NCBI GenBank assembly: GCA_046590195.1
Contig: JBKJTP010000178.1
Span: 1-8,601 of the forward strand
DNA from: JBKJTP01 sp046590195
Lineage (GTDB): Bacteria > Bacteroidota > Ignavibacteria > Palsa-1295
DNA length: 8,601 bases
Direction of reading: 5' to 3'
Part shown: in pieces, positions 6,023 to 8,601 of the stretch
Layout of the letters: each line of letters begins with the position of its first letter
Position numbering within the stretch: the stretch's first letter is position 1
Notes under the pieces: generated by a model
What the model saw: only the letters and a program-made list of their open reading frames with translations
What the model was told of the DNA's origin: nothing
Database searches by the model: none
Position numbers and translations under genes: made by a program

Positions 6023-6490
6023 ATGGTATACGTTACGCGACGCGCACATTTCTCAGCGGCCCACAGGCTCTATAATCCGACGTTCAGCGATGAGATGAAC
6101 GAGTCGGTTTTTGACAAGTGCAACAATATCAGGGGCCATGGCCACAATTACACGATCGATGTAACCGTCGCCGGTATCCCCGATCCGGCCACAGGATATG
6201 TTATCGATCTGAAGAAGCTTGCTCGCCTGATGGATGAGCTGATCATTGATAAGGTCGATCACAAGCATCTGAATTTTGATGTGAAGGAGTTGCGCGGCAT
6301 CATCCCCACTGCCGAGAATATCGCCCTAGTATTCTGGTCGTTGCTTCAGCCAAAGATCACTGAAGGGAAACTGCACTCGATCAAGGTGTACGAGAGCGAT
6401 AACAACTTTGTCGAATATCTCGGTGAGCCTGTCGGCGAAATCGCGATGTATGAATCCGGTGCCACGTCGGAGCGCGTATTGTTTCACTGA
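6023..6490 (+). CDS. queD: 6-pyruvoyl-tetrahydropterin synthase / 6-carboxytetrahydropterin synthase (QueD family)
   Basis: A 155-residue T-fold enzyme that acts on 7,8-dihydroneopterin triphosphate. The zinc ligands are His14 in SAAHRL and His39 and His41 in GHGHNY. The catalytic Cys33 is in KCNN, the Asp79-His80 pair in VDHKHLNFDV and the pterin-anchoring Glu124 in VYESDNN. The spacing Cys-Asn-Asn-X-X-Gly-His-Gly-His-Asn-Tyr, DPATGYVIDL and the ESDNN-X3-Y block follow animal PTPS closely, whereas E. coli QueD has a shorter Cys-to-His segment. Bacterial relatives with this look are usually annotated as QueD and feed queuosine, but PTPS activity leading to a biopterin-type cofactor is also possible. 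The ATG at 6023 has AAGG 7 nt upstream. folE follows after 27 nt and would supply its substrate. The family is certain; the exact product is not. Confidence 0.93.
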   Translation: MVYVTRRAHFSAAHRLYNPTFSDEMNESVFDKCNNIRGHGHNYTIDVTVAGIPDPATGYVIDLKKLARLMDELIIDKVDHKHLNFDVKELRGIIPTAENIALVFWSLLQPKITEGKLHSIKVYESDNNFVEYLGEPVGEIAMYESGATSERVLFH

Positions 6491-6517
6491 GCCCTTCTGG
6501 CTTAAGTCCCAGTCAAA

Positions 6518-7189
6518 ATGACACCAATCAAAGTGCTACCTTCTCGCACAGAAGATCTCGAAGAGCTACCTGCTTCGACTCGTGAAGATATTAAGAATAC
6601 AGCGTGCGCTCACGGTGCTGCTGAGAACGAAGCCGATTCTAATCCGGCTTTGCGCAATTTCTATCGTGGTATCCTGAGCGAGGTCGGGGAAGACCCACAG
6701 CGGATCGGTCTGCTTCGCACGCCGCACCGTGCAGCGAAGGCCATGGAATACCTTACGAGTGGTTACTCGATGGACATCGAGAAAGTGCTCAACGGTGCTA
6801 TTTTCGAAGAGAAGTACGATGAGATGGTGATCGTGCGTGATATCGACTTCTTCTCGATCTGCGAGCATCACATGCTGCCCTTCTTTGGGAAGTGCCATGT
6901 GGCATATATACCGAACGGAAAGATCGTCGGCTTGAGCAAGATCCCACGCATCGTCGATGTCTTCGGTCGGAGATTGCAAGTTCAGGAGCGCATGACACGC
7001 CAGATCGCTGACACGATCGACAAGTATCTCAGTCCCCTCGGCGTCGCAGTTGTCTGTGAAGGCCAGCACATGTGCATGGCGATGCGCGGCGTTGAGAAGC
7101 AGGGATCGTATACCGTCACGAGTGCAATGCTCGGCACATTTAAGGAGCCCCAGACCAGAGCTGAGTTCATGACGTTGATCCGGAAATAA
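6518..7189 (+). CDS. folE: GTP cyclohydrolase I
   Basis: A 223-residue type IA GTP cyclohydrolase, which opens GTP and re-forms it as 7,8-dihydroneopterin triphosphate, the entry step to folate, queuosine and biopterin. The zinc ligands are Cys115 and His118 in SICEHHMLPF and Cys186 in HMCMAMRG. The catalytic histidines are His117 and His184. GLSKIPRIVDVFGRRLQVQERMT contributes the GTP-binding site, and RTPHRAAKAM (67-76) is the usual N-domain helix. The first 40 or so residues are a variable acidic extension, as in many bacterial homologues. The ATG at 6518 has no clear Shine-Dalgarno. The gene lies 27 nt after the PTPS/QueD gene, so enzyme and consumer are co-transcribed. A strong terminator closes the unit 39 nt after the stop. 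The protein would be cytoplasmic and decameric by family analogy. Confidence 0.97.
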   Translation: MTPIKVLPSRTEDLEELPASTREDIKNTACAHGAAENEADSNPALRNFYRGILSEVGEDPQRIGLLRTPHRAAKAMEYLTSGYSMDIEKVLNGAIFEEKYDEMVIVRDIDFFSICEHHMLPFFGKCHVAYIPNGKIVGLSKIPRIVDVFGRRLQVQERMTRQIADTIDKYLSPLGVAVVCEGQHMCMAMRGVEKQGSYTVTSAMLGTFKEPQTRAEFMTLIRK

Positions 7190-7212
7190 AGGTACGTTAT
7201 TACACGAACGGC

Positions 7213-7220
7213 TAAATTTG
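7213..7220 (+). promoter_or_regulatory. Second TAnnTTTG match, upstream of the folE terminator
   Basis: TAAATTTG matches the -7 consensus but sits just before the terminator hairpin at 7228-7251. A transcript starting near 7227 would immediately form that hairpin. It is therefore either a chance match or an attenuated promoter for the M61 peptidase gene. No -33 element is visible. Confidence 0.2.
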
Positions 7221-7227
7221 AATGATG

Positions 7228-7257
7228 AAAGGTGGGCCAACGCCTGCCTTTCTTTTT
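7228..7257 (+). terminator. Strong rho-independent terminator after folE
   Basis: AAAGGTGGGC (7228-7237) pairs with GCCTGCCTTT (7242-7251) as a 10-bp stem, with two G-T pairs and a CAAC loop, followed by CTTTTT (7252-7257). It ends the plus-strand unit GT39-queD-folE and isolates the M61 peptidase gene, which needs its own promoter. Confidence 0.85.
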
Positions 7258-7286
7258 GCCTTCGAAACGCGGGCAGATATGCTTCG

Positions 7287-7294
7287 TAACTTTG
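7287..7294 (+). promoter_or_regulatory. Bacteroidota-type -7 box for the M61 peptidase gene
   Basis: TAACTTTG fully matches TAnnTTTG and lies after the folE terminator and 36 nt before the peptidase ATG, giving a leader of about 30 nt. The nearest TTTG upstream (7255-7258) is 28 nt away, longer than the usual -33 spacing, so the upstream element is doubtful. The position makes it the best promoter candidate in the window. Confidence 0.5.
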
Positions 7295-7330
7295 GGTCGT
7301 ACGCCGGCTTACGGCCCACCGCAATCTTTT

Positions 7331-8601
7331 ATGGTCAGAATATTCATTGTTCTCTTCGTCATCCTGTCTTCAATATCGGCGAGTGCACAGTCGCTCGACT
7401 ACCGGGTCGACCTGACCAATAGCCAGTCGAAGCGCTTGCATGTCACGCTCATCCCGAAGAAATTCGGCGCTGAGACCGTCACCTTCCAGATGCCTGCGTG
7501 GGCGCCAGGTGCATACAGCGTTACGAACTATGGACGCTACGTGCAGGAGTTTCAGGCCTTTGATCTGGCAGGTAAGGTACTGAAGGTTACGCAACTGAAC
7601 CAGAACCGGTGGTCGATATCAGGAGCAAAGTCTCTTGGTCGGATCGAGTACTACGTTGGCGACTCGCGCCGTGATTCGACGAGCCTTTGGTTTGCCATGG
7701 CGCACATGGATTCGAATCTCTTCTTTGCAAATGGCACCGCGCTTTTCGGCTACGTAAATGATAAGAAGAACGCGCCTTCAACGGTCACATACACGAAGCC
7801 CTCGAGTTGGGAGATAGCAACCGCACTCGATTATCATAGCAAGGCCAAGCGCGACTGCTCCTTTACGCAGGCCGTCTTTAAAGCGAAGGATTACGATGAG
7901 CTTGTTGACGCTCCGGTCCTTGCCGCACCAGAGATGCAGACTCGTTGCTTCACACAAGATGGAGCGCTGTACGAGATAGTCCTTGTAAGTAACAAGAGCT
8001 TCGAGATGGATTCCTTGCAAGAGTACACGAAGAAGATCATCAAGACGCAAACCGAGTTCTTTAACGAGACGCCTTTCAAGCATTACACATTCCTCTATTA
8101 CGCACCGAGCTTCATGCAGATGCCGACAATGGGGCAGGGCGCGCTAGAGCATATGAACTCAAGCGCCTATCTCATGATGCATCAACCGTGGGAGCAGTTC
8201 AAGGATGGCGGGCTCAGGATCATCTCGCACGAGTTTTTCCATCTATGGAATGTGAAGCGTATCCATTCATCGCTACTTGGTCCATTCGACTACACAAAGG
8301 GAGTCGAGACGACAAGCCTTTGGCTAGCAGAGGGCATCACAGATTATTATGCCCACGCGCTCCTGGCGAGAGATGGACTGGTGTCCTCAGACAAATTCCT
8401 CTCCGATGTTCGCGACTGGTACGGCAGCTATCGTCGCTCCCAGCCTGCGCTAACGATGTCGCTCGAAGAGCTTTCCCGAGTAGAAAGCGAGTTCGAGATG
8501 GAGAACGCAATTGTGCTGTACACAAAAGGGCCGCTCGTGGGGATGATGCTCGATCTAGAGATTCGTCACAGAACGAAGAACAAGAAGTCGCTGAACGACA
8601 T
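7331..8601 (+). CDS. M61-family aminopeptidase, secreted (3' end cut off)
   Basis: The first 423 codons of a zinc metallopeptidase of family M61 (glycyl aminopeptidase-like). The N-terminus is a signal peptide: Arg3, a hydrophobic core to about residue 15 and an Ala-Ser-Ala site, with cleavage expected after Ala19. The beta-rich N-terminal M61 domain follows; MPAWAPGAYSV (about residues 54-64) is its typical entry. The catalytic site is HEFFHLWNVKR, with His300 and His304 as zinc ligands and Glu301 as catalytic acid; Glu334 in WLAEGITDYY is the third ligand. GQGALEHMNSSAY precedes it, as in the family. The usual C-terminal PDZ domain lies beyond the window. The frame runs open to position 8601, leaving two bases over. 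The start is ATG 7331 with no clear Shine-Dalgarno. The substrate is unknown; family members remove N-terminal glycine or other small residues. It should act in the periplasm or outside the cell. Confidence 0.95.
   Translation, partial: MVRIFIVLFVILSSISASAQSLDYRVDLTNSQSKRLHVTLIPKKFGAETVTFQMPAWAPGAYSVTNYGRYVQEFQAFDLAGKVLKVTQLNQNRWSISGAKSLGRIEYYVGDSRRDSTSLWFAMAHMDSNLFFANGTALFGYVNDKKNAPSTVTYTKPSSWEIATALDYHSKAKRDCSFTQAVFKAKDYDELVDAPVLAAPEMQTRCFTQDGALYEIVLVSNKSFEMDSLQEYTKKIIKTQTEFFNETPFKHYTFLYYAPSFMQMPTMGQGALEHMNSSAYLMMHQPWEQFKDGGLRIISHEFFHLWNVKRIHSSLLGPFDYTKGVETTSLWLAEGITDYYAHALLARDGLVSSDKFLSDVRDWYGSYRRSQPALTMSLEELSRVESEFEMENAIVLYTKGPLVGMMLDLEIRHRTKNKKSLND

Noticed and set aside
6566..7324. A 252-codon open frame on the minus strand opposite folE
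   Set aside because: The plus strand encodes folE with all zinc ligands and catalytic residues. The antisense frame also crosses the folE terminator and shows no family motif.

Overview
The window comes from a bacterium of roughly even base composition. Three sites fit the TAnnTTTG -7 box used by the primary sigma factor of Bacteroidota and relatives. Shine-Dalgarno sequences are mostly weak, and three of the eight complete genes appear to start at TTG. Together these suggest the Bacteroidota/Chlorobiota (FCB) group, possibly a poorly sampled lineage. This is an inference from promoter shape and gene style, not a placement. I see no phage, insertion sequence, CRISPR or tRNA signal.

Layout. 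Positions 1-51 may be the tail of an upstream plus-strand gene, followed by a terminator (56-81). Positions 82-604 carry no convincing protein gene. They hold nested inverted repeats, a promoter-like box (416-423), a run of small hairpins and a strong plus-strand terminator (531-567). This looks like a small RNA gene of about 140 nt (430-567) that I cannot assign to a known family. Positions 605-4543 form a minus-strand block, read from the right: glycosylasparaginase, an SDR oxidoreductase overlapping it by 8 nt, an 88-nt gap, then hflX, an OsmC-like protein and thioredoxin packed 2 and 8 nt apart. A divergent 96-nt gap (4544-4639) separates this from the plus-strand block: a GT39-like membrane glycosyltransferase, a 6-pyruvoyl-tetrahydropterin synthase (PTPS/QueD family) and folE, closed by a strong terminator (7228-7257). 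A secreted M61 aminopeptidase with its own promoter-like box follows and runs off the right edge.

How the genes fit together. FolE makes dihydroneopterin triphosphate from GTP, and the adjacent PTPS/QueD enzyme uses it. The pair feeds either queuosine or a biopterin-type cofactor, and the PTPS keeps the Asn-Asn/Gly-His-Gly-His pattern of animal biopterin enzymes. HflX (ribosome rescue under stress), OsmC (peroxide or thiol chemistry) and thioredoxin form a compact stress and redox operon. The asparaginase-SDR pair is translationally coupled but has no obvious shared pathway. Most of the window is ordinary core metabolism. The least explained part is 82-604.
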